Positions 15,096-25,700 of a stretch of 64,000 bases of DNA are shown piece by piece. The position numbers were made by a program, and so were the translations under genes. The notes beneath the pieces are model-generated. The model ran no database searches. It saw nothing but the letters and a program-made list of their open reading frames with translations, and was not told the DNA's origin. The stretch comes from an uncultured Bacteroides sp. (lineage in GTDB: Bacteria; Bacteroidota; Bacteroidia; Bacteroidales; Bacteroidaceae): the NCBI RefSeq assembly GCF_958445495.1, contig NZ_CAUCSQ010000006.1, positions 1 to 64,000 of the forward strand. Direction: 5' to 3'. Each line of letters begins with the position of its first letter. Position 1 is the stretch's first letter.

Positions 15096-17312
15096 ATGAA
15101 AAAACAAATTCTCTCAACATTAGTTTTATTAACCTGCCTGTTACTGCCTTTTTCCTCATACTCACAAGAGCAGCGTAAAAAAGTCGGCGTAGTTTTAAGC
15201 GGCGGCGGCGCAAAAGGAATGGCGCACATCAAAGCGCTAAAAGTAATCGAAGAAGCCGGTATTCCTATCGATTACATAGCCGGAACCAGTATGGGGGCCA
15301 TCGTCGGAGGGCTCTATGCAATAGGTTACACTCCGGAACAACTGGACAGCATGGTACGGAAGCAAGACTGGACATTTATCCTAAGCGACCGTATAAAACG
15401 GAGCGCCATGTCGCTGACAGAACGCGAACGGTCGGAACAGTTTATAGTCTCGATACCCTTTACCAAGAATCCCAAAGAAGCCGCTTCGGGAGGCATTATC
15501 AAAGGAAAGAACCTCGCCAGTCTTTTTTCAGACCTGACTATGGGCTACCATGATTCCATCAATTTCAACAAGCTGCCCATTCCTTTTGCGTGCGTAGCGG
15601 CAAATGTGGTAAACGGAGAGCCTGTCATATTCCATGACGGCGTCTTATCAACCGCTATGCGTGCCAGCATGGCTATTCCGGGCGTATTTACTCCGGTACG
15701 GCAAGACAGCATGGTCCTGGTAGACGGTGGAATTGTAAACAATTATCCGGCAGATGTAGTCAAAGCGATGGGGGCTGACGTCATCATCGGGGTAGACGTG
15801 CAGAACACCCTCAAGAAAGCGGATAAATTAAACAGCGCTCCCGATATCCTGGGACAAATCGTAGACCTCACCTGTCAAGCGAATCATGAAAAGAATGTAG
15901 ATCTCACAGACACCTACATCCGTGTCAACGTGGAAGGATACTCTTCCGCGAGCTTCACCCCGGCTGCCATCGACACCCTGATGCGAAGAGGTGAAGAAGC
16001 CGCCAGAAAACAATGGGACTCCCTGCTTGCCTTAAAAAAGAAAATAGGAATATCCGAAGACTACATTCCGAAACAACACGGACCGTATTCCTCCCTGTCC
16101 AATGTACGTACCGTTTATGTGACGGACATATCATTTTCAGGCGTAGAAGCCGACGATAAAAAATGGCTAATGAAGAAATGCAACCTGAAAGAAAACAGCT
16201 ACGTCACGACCCAGCAGATAGAGCAGGCATTGTACCAGCTACGGGGCAGCCAATCTTATTCCAGCGCCAGCTACACATTAACGGACACACCGGATGGATA
16301 CCATCTCAACTTTCTGCTGGAAGAGAAATATGAAAAAAGAATCAACCTCGGCATCCGTTTCGATTCGGAAGAAATAGCCTCCCTGCTGATTAACGGAACG
16401 ATGGAACTCAAAACCCGTATCCCTTCCCGCCTGTCTCTCACGGGACGGTTGGGAAAACGTTACGCCGCCCGTATAGACTATACGCTCGAACCCATGCAAC
16501 AACGTAATTTCAACTTCTCGTACATGTTCCAATATAATGACATAAACATCTATGAAGAAGGAGGACGGGCCTATAACACCACTTATAAATACCATCTGGC
16601 AGAGTTCGGTTTCTCAGATGTATGGTATAAAAACTTCCGCTTCGGTTTCGGACTCCGTTTCGAATATTACAAATACAAAGATTTCCTGTTCAAGAAACCC
16701 GAAATATCCGACCTGAAAGTAGAATCGGAACATTTTTTAAGCTATTTCGCCCAAGTACAGTACAATACGTATGACAAAGGACGCTTCCCTTCCAAAGGAA
16801 GCGATTTCAGAGCCGCCTATTCACTCTATACGGACAACATGGCGCAATACAACGAACACGCCCCATTCTCGGCCCTGAACGCCTCATGGGCAAGCGTCAT
16901 TCCCGTGACCCGCCGTTTTTCCGTCATCCCCTCCATTTACGGACGTATCCTGATTGGAAAAGATTTTCCCTACCCGTTGCAGAATGCCGTCGGCGGCGAA
17001 GTCCCCGGTTTCTACATTCCGCAGCAACTTCCTTTTGCCGGAATTACCAATCTGGAACTGATGGATAATACCCTCATGATTGCATCCCTGAAATTCAGAC
17101 AACGCATGGGAGCTATCCATTATCTCACGCTGACGGGCAACTACGGGCTGACAGACAGCAGTTTTTTCAACATACTGAAAGGAAAGCAATTATTCGGTGT
17201 CAGTGTCGGTTACGGCATGGACAGCATCTTCGGTCCGTTGGAAATATCACTGGGATACTCCAGCCAGACAGACAAAGGAAGTTGCTTTGTGAACTTAGGG
17301 TACTATTTCTGA
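15096..17312 (+). CDS. patatin-like phospholipase with BamA-type barrel (type Vd-like)
   Basis: 738 residues from ATG 15096, chosen because it starts a clean signal peptide (MKKQILSTLVLLTCLLLPFSSYSQ) downstream of the promoter. Residues 30-315 are a patatin domain: oxyanion loop GGGAKG at 36-41, nucleophile elbow GTSMG at 63-67 (Ser 65), and catalytic Asp 210 in DGG. Then comes a POTRA-like segment (about 335-405) and a 16-strand-type Omp85 barrel ending in Phe (GYYF). This is the layout of type Vd autotransporters such as PlpD: a lipase that carries its own outer-membrane barrel. It diverges from the efflux operon. Confidence 0.88.
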   Translation: MKKQILSTLVLLTCLLLPFSSYSQEQRKKVGVVLSGGGAKGMAHIKALKVIEEAGIPIDYIAGTSMGAIVGGLYAIGYTPEQLDSMVRKQDWTFILSDRIKRSAMSLTERERSEQFIVSIPFTKNPKEAASGGIIKGKNLASLFSDLTMGYHDSINFNKLPIPFACVAANVVNGEPVIFHDGVLSTAMRASMAIPGVFTPVRQDSMVLVDGGIVNNYPADVVKAMGADVIIGVDVQNTLKKADKLNSAPDILGQIVDLTCQANHEKNVDLTDTYIRVNVEGYSSASFTPAAIDTLMRRGEEAARKQWDSLLALKKKIGISEDYIPKQHGPYSSLSNVRTVYVTDISFSGVEADDKKWLMKKCNLKENSYVTTQQIEQALYQLRGSQSYSSASYTLTDTPDGYHLNFLLEEKYEKRINLGIRFDSEEIASLLINGTMELKTRIPSRLSLTGRLGKRYAARIDYTLEPMQQRNFNFSYMFQYNDINIYEEGGRAYNTTYKYHLAEFGFSDVWYKNFRFGFGLRFEYYKYKDFLFKKPEISDLKVESEHFLSYFAQVQYNTYDKGRFPSKGSDFRAAYSLYTDNMAQYNEHAPFSALNASWASVIPVTRRFSVIPSIYGRILIGKDFPYPLQNAVGGEVPGFYIPQQLPFAGITNLELMDNTLMIASLKFRQRMGAIHYLTLTGNYGLTDSSFFNILKGKQLFGVSVGYGMDSIFGPLEISLGYSSQTDKGSCFVNLGYYF

Positions 17313-17341
17313 CACCGGGATATCATAAGCCACACTCCATA

Positions 17342-18055
17342 TCATACAAACTTTTCCCGTTTTTGCAGGTTCAGCAAACCTAGCATCGTCCAAATCAGGC
17401 TGGCGGAAAAAAGGAATATGCGGTTTTTGACAAGTATTCCTTCCCAAATCATCGGATGGAAATTGTCAGGGACACGGAAAGGATTCAACAGGACATTCCA
17501 AAAAGAACGGCTGATGCTATCCATGTTGCTGAAAAACATCAATGCAATACCGATGACAATCACCAGTACCGCCGTTCCGTTCCCGCTCCGGGTAATAGTA
17601 GAAAACATAAAAGTCATACTCCCGAAAAAAAGGACCGGAAACATTAACTGCAAAGACATTTCAAAAGGATTAACCGGATACAGCAGCAAGATGGCTATGT
17701 ACGAAAATACGATTAAAATAACGAAAATAGCCACATAAATCATCAGCAACCGCACTCCCCATACTTTATACCGGTAATCGGGAATACCGAAAAGAATCTC
17801 CAATATCCGGCTGTCCTCGTCATTCTGGATGCCAAAGACAGCCGGATAAAATATCAACAGCAAACATGGAAACATCAGTATATTATAAATAAGCCCTTCA
17901 TTAATCTCCGCCCGGTTCCACGCACTCTGGAACATAAAAAAGGCGAAGAATCCAAATGCCGCCAATAAAAACCAAAAGAACTTCCCGGCAAAAATAATCT
18001 TCAGATTATATTTCACCACTTTAGGCAACAGCTTTATCAATTGATTAAATGTCAT
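17342..18055 (-). CDS. ABC-2 type permease subunit
   Basis: 237 residues with six membrane helices (about 25-45, 58-78, 100-125, 135-150, 158-178 and 212-230) and no ATPase domain. The NDEDSRILEILFGIPDYRYKVWGVRLL segment after helix 2 (about 75-105) is the coupling-loop region typical of ABC-2 permeases, where a short text of this kind recurs in Bacteroides proteins. It is last in the seven-gene operon, 14 bases after the RND-ABC fusion gene, and is the natural membrane partner for the ABC domain carried by that fusion. Confidence 0.7.
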   Translation of the reverse strand: MTFNQLIKLLPKVVKYNLKIIFAGKFFWFLLAAFGFFAFFMFQSAWNRAEINEGLIYNILMFPCLLLIFYPAVFGIQNDEDSRILEILFGIPDYRYKVWGVRLLMIYVAIFVILIVFSYIAILLLYPVNPFEMSLQLMFPVLFFGSMTFMFSTITRSGNGTAVLVIVIGIALMFFSNMDSISRSFWNVLLNPFRVPDNFHPMIWEGILVKNRIFLFSASLIWTMLGLLNLQKREKFV

Positions 18056-18069
18056 ACCCTTCCTTTCTT

Positions 18070-21000
18070 TTAATTCATATTCTTCAACAAGCAGAGATAA
18101 GCGTCTTCCAGGTTCGCTTCCACCTTTTCGGCCCCTTCATAAGGCTGTTCAACGGAAAGATAGCGGACACGGATAGTATCCCCTTGCTGGATATGATGTA
18201 TTACCAACGACTTATCCAACACTTTTTCAAATTCCGCCTTATCTATATTGAACTGCCATACTTTTCCATTAGCCATTTCCACCATATCCGCAGGGTCGCC
18301 GAAATACTTCAATTCACCCCTGTTTATCACCACCACCTGGTTGCAGGAACTGGATATATCCTCGATGATGTGAGTAGAAAAAATGACGACGCGCTCTTTA
18401 CTCAACTCCACCAACAAATTGCGGAAACGAATGCGCTCGCGGGGGTCGAGCCCTGCCGTAGGTTCGTCAACCACCAGAATACGCGGCAAATGGAGCAAAA
18501 TCAACGCGATACCGATTCTCTGTTTCATTCCTCCCGAAAAAGAACCGATATTTTCGTCTTTCCGTTCATACATGTGCACCGCTTTCAAGACATACTCCAA
18601 ACGTTCCTTCCGTACGCCCTCATCCACAATTCCTTTCAGTATAGCCTGGTAATCAAGGAATTCCCACGACGTCATATTCTCGTAAGTGCCGAACTCCTGC
18701 GGCAGGAATCCTATCAGGCTCTGCAGTTCCTCCCTATAAACGCGGGTATCCATGCCGTTAATCCAAATACTGCCGTAACTTTGCTCGAATATGCCGCATA
18801 TTATACGCATCAAAGTAGATTTCCCGGCTCCGTTAGGCCCCAAAAGCCCGAACATACCCGTCTGAATCTCAAACGATACCCCACGCAACGCTTTGAAAGG
18901 TTTACGCCGTTTTCCGAGCAAAGGTATGCTTTTCACCATACGGAAATAAGAACGGCGAAGCCCGGCAAACCGTCCGGTGACACGTTCAATGTTTATATTA
19001 CGGTCATATAAATACTGGGAGGTGACATAAACGGCAATCCCCATCAGCCACAACCCTCCAATCATGACAACCAAACCGTTATTATCCATCTTCCTGAACA
19101 GTTCGAACAAGATGACAGGAGGAAGCCCCCAGAATATCAAGCGGTTTGCAATCTTCACTCCCCTGCTGTTCTCATAACGCTCGTATAAATAAGAACGTAT
19201 CTTTCTCCACAGATACAACGCCGAAGCGTAAATAGCGAACGAGAACAAGAATATCCAAAGCCTGTGCTGAATAAAGAAATAAGTGAAATAAATGCCGAAT
19301 ACCAATATGCCGAATTGCCACAACACATTGGTAAAATCTTTCAGGGAACGATACTCGCCGGTCAATCCCAACCGTTTACGTATCTGCAAGCCGCTGTGCC
19401 ACTGACGGCTGAAACGGCCCGGCCAATCATATATCTTAACCAAGTTCCTGACAGATATACGTATCTCTTCACCCGGAGCTATCACTTCCGATTTCGCCCT
19501 TCTGAGACTAGTCTGCGCAAAATAAGTCATGCCCGGTATGCCTGCAACCAATACGACAAAATAGACCGACTGCCAAAGCGCCCCTTCCGCATACAACCAG
19601 ATACCGGCGACGCCGAGTACAAAAAGAATAAAGTGGAAAAGCCACATCTTACGGGATAACGAACGATACCATTGAAGCACATTCTCCAACCCCATACAAA
19701 CAGTAGGAATTAAAATCAGCGTTAATAAAGCCGAGAAAAGAAGTCCGCCGATTACCGTGATGGCAAAAGGAGCCCCAATGGCTCCGGCATACTCCGTGTC
19801 TCCCATAGCCAACGGAAGCATGGCGGCAATCGTCGTGATTGAAGTAATCAGAATCGGACGGATACGCGACATGCCCGCAACCATTAACGCCCGGTTCCGG
19901 CGATATCCCCTTTTACGCAAAATATTGGCATAATCTATCAGAATAATCCCGTTATTGACAACTACCCCCAACAGAATCAGAAATCCGGTCAGCGTATTCG
20001 CGTTCATCAAACTATTGCTTGAAAGCAACAACGCCAATAAAGAACCGATAGCAGCCAACGGAATCGTAAAGAGCAAAACAAAAGGAGTCACCACGGATTC
20101 GAACACAGAAGCAAGTATCATGAAAATCAGAAGAAAAGCCGCCAGAATGAGAAATTTGAAATCCCCGAACTGGTCTTCCTCATGAAACACCTGCAAAGCG
20201 ACGCCGGACGGAAGATTATAACCGGCAATCAACTGGTCCACATCAGACCGGTAAGTCTCCAGCAACTCTTTCGAAGACTGCACATTCTTTGAAAAATTAT
20301 AATACACCTCGAGTTGCTTGTCCTGGTTGACACGTATAATCCGCGAACGCCCGCGGCCATAATTCATAGACGCTATATCTTCCAGATTATGCATTCCTCC
20401 CTTTTCATTTTCAATCCGGACCGCCCGCAAGTCATCCACCGTCTTCGTCCTCTGGACTTTCTCCCGTCCTTCTTCCGTCTCCTCTTCCCGAATCTCGTCG
20501 CGGATGATGATATCATACTTATCCTCTCCCACTTTAAAAGCCACCTCCGAAGAGAGCTCATTATTAAGTGCCGTCAATCCGGAAGTTATATCAGTACGGT
20601 TGATTTCATAAGCAGTCAGCAGAATCGGGTCAAAATTCAGGTTGATTTCCGCCTGGCGAGGAGTGTACGAAACATGGGTATGCTGCACAAACTCCTGCTC
20701 ATCCAGTAAATAGCGTATCTCCTCAGCCACCATCTGCATCATTTCAAAATCGGAACCTCTCACCACCACCCGTTCACTGTTATCACCGATACCCAGCAAA
20801 CGCATAAATCCGCCGAGACTGCTCAAAGCAGAATTCTCCTGTCCCCCTCCCATAGCATCGGAGACATAGATTTCCGCTCCGTTGATGTTCGATACCTTAG
20901 ACTGGACATCCGACTTGATATCCGTTATTTTCCGCTTGCCTATCTTTTGATAATCTTTCTGCAAAACGAGAGTAATAGTCGCCTCTTTCTCCCGGACACG

Positions 21001-22776
21001 ACAAATCAAGTCTTTTTTCTCCGGGAAATCCGCCAGACGCTCTTCCAGTACCCTGACGATTTTGTCCGTGTTGTCAAGTGTGCTTCCGGTAGGCATCACG
21101 ACACTTATGTTAAAACGGTCCGAATCAATTTCCTTCATCTGCTGCACATTCAAAGTCAGCGACAAAATCAAAGTGGCAAAAAGCAAAATCACGGCTCCGA
21201 ATATGGTAATTCCTGGATTACGCATACAAGTTTTCAACAAAACCAGATAAACCTGCATCGGTCGCTGGACAACCGAAACCTTCTCATAAACGAGACTCCG
21301 CCCTTTTTTCCTTTTCAGGATAACATAAGTAACCATCGGAATGAAAAGCAGAGCCACAAACAACGAGACAGTCAGCGTGGATATGATAGACACCCCGATA
21401 TGATGCCCAATCAGTTTTATCAGGAAATTATCGGAAAAAACGAACGGCAAGAATACGGTGACCGTAGTCAACGTGGCTGCCACAATAGAACGCCACACCT
21501 CTTTGGTCCCCTGAGTAACCGAACGTTCGGGCGTACAACCGCTTCCGGACAAACGGTAAATATTCTCAAGCACCACGACGCTATTATCCAGCAACATCCC
21601 GATAGCGAGCGCCATTCCGACCAAAGTAAGGCTATTGAGCGTAATGCCGGAAGCATAAAAAAAGTTGAAAGCCGTATAGACTGAAATCGGGATGGAAAGC
21701 GCTATGAAGAACACCAACCGTATGTTTTTCAGAAAAAGCCAGAGGATTAAAACAGCCAGCAATCCGCCCACTAGCGCCAGATTAATAATCTGATTGATAT
21801 TATCCTCCATAATTTCAGCCTTATTCTCCTGGACCACAATTTCCAAATCGAGCGGAACCAACTTCTCGTTCAATTTGCCAATCACATCGGAAACGCGATG
21901 AGAAAGCTCAATCAGGTTGACTTGCGAATCATTGAGCAGCGTCACGGAAACAGCCTCCTTTCCATTGACACGGCTATAAGTGGTTTCATCTTTCAAATCG
22001 AAAAACACGGTCGCCACATCTTTCAACAGAACAGGTCCGGGAGCCACCACAATATTTTCCAGCTCGGAGACCTCCGTGTACATCGCATTGACATGGACAA
22101 AATTCTTACTGTCCGGTTCATTGGCAAAACCGACAAACGTTTTTTCCTGCGTATTCTGCGAAAGCAGAGTGCTGATTTTAGCCGGAGTAAGGTTCAACGC
22201 TTTGCATGCCTCCGGATTGAGACGGATTTCAATCGCCTTTTGCCGTCCTCCATAGATATTGACAGATACCACACCGTCTATGTTCTCCAGGTCGGGAAGA
22301 ATATTATCTTCCACCAAATTCCGGACACGGTCCGCCCCTCCCATGCCGCGCACCTGAAGCACCATAAAATTATTGTTCATCTGAGCAATGTCCACTTTCT
22401 GCACCTGCACGGTAAAACCGCTGGGAAAAGAAGCCGCCACCTCGTTCACCTTCTCCTGCAATTTAAGAGAAGTCATCTTAAAATTGACATTCTTCTTAAA
22501 ATCGACCTGTATGCTCGACTGCCGCCTGTCTATATAAGATTGCAGCTTGTCCACCCCGCCTATCGTACTGACCGCACCTTCAAGCGGAATAACCACCTCC
22601 GACTCCACATACGAAGGGTCCATATCCTGTTGCGACGACACCTGGATAAACAGCACCGGAAGTTCCGCGTCAGGCAACAACTCCACCGGAAGCTGCTTAT
22701 AAGACACATACCCCAAAAGGCTAAGCGCAATGAACAGCATGCAAATCGTAATTCTCCTATGTAATAAAAAGCTCAT
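18070..22776 (-). CDS. RND transporter fused to an ABC ATPase domain
   Basis: 1568 residues from ATG 22776, two bases after the previous stop. Residues 1-1035 are a full RND pump of 12 helices; TM4 reads IGMLLDNSVVVLENI near 392-406, with Asp-Asn where HAE1 pumps have Asp-Asp. Two more helices follow (about 1038-1080). An ABC domain then begins (IRISVRNLVKIYDW near 1104), is interrupted for about 180 residues containing four helices, and resumes at FKALRGVSFEIQTG near 1295. Walker A GPNGAGKST lies near 1310, the signature FSGGMKQR near 1413 and Walker B ILVVDEP near 1432. All ATPase motifs look intact. The frame is open throughout, so this is not an obvious assembly join. Substrate unknown. 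Confidence 0.88.
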   Translation of the reverse strand: MSFLLHRRITICMLFIALSLLGYVSYKQLPVELLPDAELPVLFIQVSSQQDMDPSYVESEVVIPLEGAVSTIGGVDKLQSYIDRRQSSIQVDFKKNVNFKMTSLKLQEKVNEVAASFPSGFTVQVQKVDIAQMNNNFMVLQVRGMGGADRVRNLVEDNILPDLENIDGVVSVNIYGGRQKAIEIRLNPEACKALNLTPAKISTLLSQNTQEKTFVGFANEPDSKNFVHVNAMYTEVSELENIVVAPGPVLLKDVATVFFDLKDETTYSRVNGKEAVSVTLLNDSQVNLIELSHRVSDVIGKLNEKLVPLDLEIVVQENKAEIMEDNINQIINLALVGGLLAVLILWLFLKNIRLVFFIALSIPISVYTAFNFFYASGITLNSLTLVGMALAIGMLLDNSVVVLENIYRLSGSGCTPERSVTQGTKEVWRSIVAATLTTVTVFLPFVFSDNFLIKLIGHHIGVSIISTLTVSLFVALLFIPMVTYVILKRKKGRSLVYEKVSVVQRPMQVYLVLLKTCMRNPGITIFGAVILLFATLILSLTLNVQQMKEIDSDRFNISVVMPTGSTLDNTDKIVRVLEERLADFPEKKDLICRVREKEATITLVLQKDYQKIGKRKITDIKSDVQSKVSNINGAEIYVSDAMGGGQENSALSSLGGFMRLLGIGDNSERVVVRGSDFEMMQMVAEEIRYLLDEQEFVQHTHVSYTPRQAEINLNFDPILLTAYEINRTDITSGLTALNNELSSEVAFKVGEDKYDIIIRDEIREEETEEGREKVQRTKTVDDLRAVRIENEKGGMHNLEDIASMNYGRGRSRIIRVNQDKQLEVYYNFSKNVQSSKELLETYRSDVDQLIAGYNLPSGVALQVFHEEDQFGDFKFLILAAFLLIFMILASVFESVVTPFVLLFTIPLAAIGSLLALLLSSNSLMNANTLTGFLILLGVVVNNGIILIDYANILRKRGYRRNRALMVAGMSRIRPILITSITTIAAMLPLAMGDTEYAGAIGAPFAITVIGGLLFSALLTLILIPTVCMGLENVLQWYRSLSRKMWLFHFILFVLGVAGIWLYAEGALWQSVYFVVLVAGIPGMTYFAQTSLRRAKSEVIAPGEEIRISVRNLVKIYDWPGRFSRQWHSGLQIRKRLGLTGEYRSLKDFTNVLWQFGILVFGIYFTYFFIQHRLWIFLFSFAIYASALYLWRKIRSYLYERYENSRGVKIANRLIFWGLPPVILFELFRKMDNNGLVVMIGGLWLMGIAVYVTSQYLYDRNINIERVTGRFAGLRRSYFRMVKSIPLLGKRRKPFKALRGVSFEIQTGMFGLLGPNGAGKSTLMRIICGIFEQSYGSIWINGMDTRVYREELQSLIGFLPQEFGTYENMTSWEFLDYQAILKGIVDEGVRKERLEYVLKAVHMYERKDENIGSFSGGMKQRIGIALILLHLPRILVVDEPTAGLDPRERIRFRNLLVELSKERVVIFSTHIIEDISSSCNQVVVINRGELKYFGDPADMVEMANGKVWQFNIDKAEFEKVLDKSLVIHHIQQGDTIRVRYLSVEQPYEGAEKVEANLEDAYLCLLKNMN

Positions 22777-22778
22777 CT

Positions 22779-25700
22779 TCAATTCTTTTTAGTTCGGTGA
22801 TTGACACGCCTTTTTATTTTTTCAAGGACATAATAAACACATGGGATAACCATCAGGCTCATCAAAGTCGAAGTTATCAGCCCTCCTATGACGGCAATCG
22901 CCATCGGCGAACGAAGGGAAGCACCTTCCCCGAAACCGAACGTCATCGGAAGCATCGCCAGAATCGTAGTCAGCGTAGTCATGATGATGGGGCGAATACG
23001 CTGTTGCCCCGCCTCCACGATAGCATCCGCCAGTTCCATGCCCGCCTGCCCGAGCTGGTTGATACGGTCTACCAGAATGATGGAGTTATTGACGGCAATA
23101 CCGCCCAGCATCACGATGCCGATGACTCCCATCATATTAATGGTTGTTCCGGTAATAAAGAAAAGCAAGACAGCCCCCACCACTGCCAACGGAATAGTCA
23201 GCAGAATCGTAAAAGGATGCAATAACGATTCGAATTGCGACGCCATCACCATATAAACAAGCACAACGGAAAGCAACAAGGCAAACAGCAAGCTGTGCAT
23301 AGACTCCTGCCGTTTTTCCTCCTCCCCGGTCACCGTGATATTATAATTGGCAGGCAAATCAATATCCTTAACCGCCAGACGGACTTCTTCCGCCACTTTG
23401 TCAAGCGACTTCCCCGCCTCCATATTAGCCATTATCCTGCTAATGCGGCTCTGGTTACGGCGCAAAATTTCCTTCGGCGCCTGTCCGTAAGCAATCGTAG
23501 CAACCTCATGCAACAGAAATTCTTGCGTGCCGTTTCTGATAACAAGCGTTCCGAGAGCACCCAGCGATATATCCGGCACTTTAATCACAATATCGCGCAT
23601 CTCCCCGCGATATTCCATTTTGCCCACCTCCTTACCGCTCAATTGTTGCTTTAACTGTTCGATTACCGTAGCGACACTCAAATTATTTATACCGGCAACA
23701 GTACGGTCTACCGAAATCACCACTTCCGGCGCACCGTCCTCAACGGAAGTCACCACATCATACAACCCCTCTACTCCAAGCATCCGTTCCTTCACCTCCC
23801 CGGTAATCCGCGCTATCTCATCCAGTTCCTCTCCTTTCACTTCCACCACGATAGGCGCCCCTTCGCTGCCCAAAAGCGAACTCAAAGAATTTTCCTCCTG
23901 GCGGATAGACAACTCCAGCCCGTCGGGATTCCTTGCCTCCTCAACGAACCGGGCAGTTATCTGTTCCGGTGAAAAGACACACTCCGGCGAGAGAATAACC
24001 TTCATTATCGCCGTATTCTCTCCTTCGAATATGGCATTTTCCGAACCGCTTCCTTCTCCTACATGGCTATATACCGTACACAAAGAGTCTCCCCCGACAA
24101 TGGCATACAACACCTCTTCAAGATTACCCACGGCAGCGGCAGTACGTTCCATAGGCGTTCCTTCGGGCATTTTCACAACAGCAGTAAAAACCTTACTTTC
24201 CGTCCGAGGCATAAACTCCGTCCCGATAAACGGAGTCAACAAACCTGTGGCGACAAGCAATAACACCGCCGTCCCAATCACCCACCAACGGCGTTGAATC
24301 AACCGGCGGAGCATCCTGCCATATCCTGTAATACGGATAGACTTCACTTCCTCCATCTTTATTTTCTTACCGGAGAGCTGGACATATAGCATCGGAATCA
24401 CCAGAATAGCGACAAACAGGGAAGACACGAGCGAGAAAGTAACCGTCCACGCCTGGTCTTTGAACAACTCCCCCGAAGCCCCATGAAGATAGACAATGGG
24501 AAGAAACACTACAATAGTCGTCAACGTAGAAGCGATGACCGCATTCGCCACCTCCGCGGTTCCGGTGATGACAGCCTCTTTGATACCCTTCCCCTTTTCC
24601 TGGTTCCGGAAAATGCTTTCTATGACAACAATGGCATTATCCACCAGCATGCCCGCCCCAAGAGCCAGGCCGCCCAAAGTCATTATATTCAATGTAAGCC
24701 CGTTGAAAAACATCAGATTGAAAGTCGCCACAATCGAAATCGGGATAGAAAGGCTGACAATCAGCGTTGTCCCCATTCGACGGAGAAACACGAACAAGAC
24801 GATGACAGCAAGGATGATACCCGATACCGCACTGCTTTTCACTTCCCCGATAGCACTTTTTATAAACGTCCCCTGATTGGAGATTACCTGAAAATGATAA
24901 CCGGGCAGAGCATCCTCTATCACAGCCAGCCGCTTGCTCACCTCATCGACCACTTTCACCGTGTTAAAACGCATTTCCTTATAAATGGACAAACCGATGC
25001 TGCGCTTCCCGTTGATACGTACGATGTTCTCCGGACGGGCGTTCATGAACTGTACAGTCGCTATTTCTTTCAAGAAAACAGGAGCCTTGTCCGCATCCGT
25101 CACAGTTTCCGAAGAATTGTCCTCCGAAGTTTCCTGTTGCCGTACCGGCTTATACCCGACAATCAGATTCTCAAAATCGGCCTCCGTAGAAAACAGGCTC
25201 GAACTTTTCACCAGATATTGCAAACCCAGTTCACTCACCTGCCCTCCGGATATACTCTGGTTATTGGACTCGATACGCGAGGCGATATCCTCCATCTTCA
25301 ATTGGAAAGCATCCAACTTATAAGGGTCGGTCCGGATGGTAAGCGTAGTCACCTCCTCCCCCGAAAGAGTCACGTCGGCAACCCCTTCCAGACGAATCAG
25401 CTCATTGCGGATGTAACTGTCCGCAATCTTCCGCAACTCCGCCATATCCGTAATATTCTGATGAGACATGCCCACCAGGACAACCGGCGACAGATTCGCG
25501 TCATGCTGTGTAATTTTCAGTTCGGTAATCTCCTTGTCCTGCGCAAACGGGTTCATGGCTTTCTGCAAATCGAGAAAAGCCTCATCCATATCCTTCGTCC
25601 AGGCATATTCCACGGTAATCCGCGCCGTCCCTGCCTTAATCACGGAAGAAACCTGCGTAACGTCACTCTGCCGGATAGCCATGGACTCCATATTCTTCAC

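Noticed and set aside
18049..19011. Long plus-strand frame opposite the RND-ABC fusion
   Set aside because: A shadow of the minus-strand coding sequence: rich in His, Gln and Arg, a common artefact opposite GC-balanced Bacteroides genes. The same applies to other long plus-strand frames between 20 and 36 kb.
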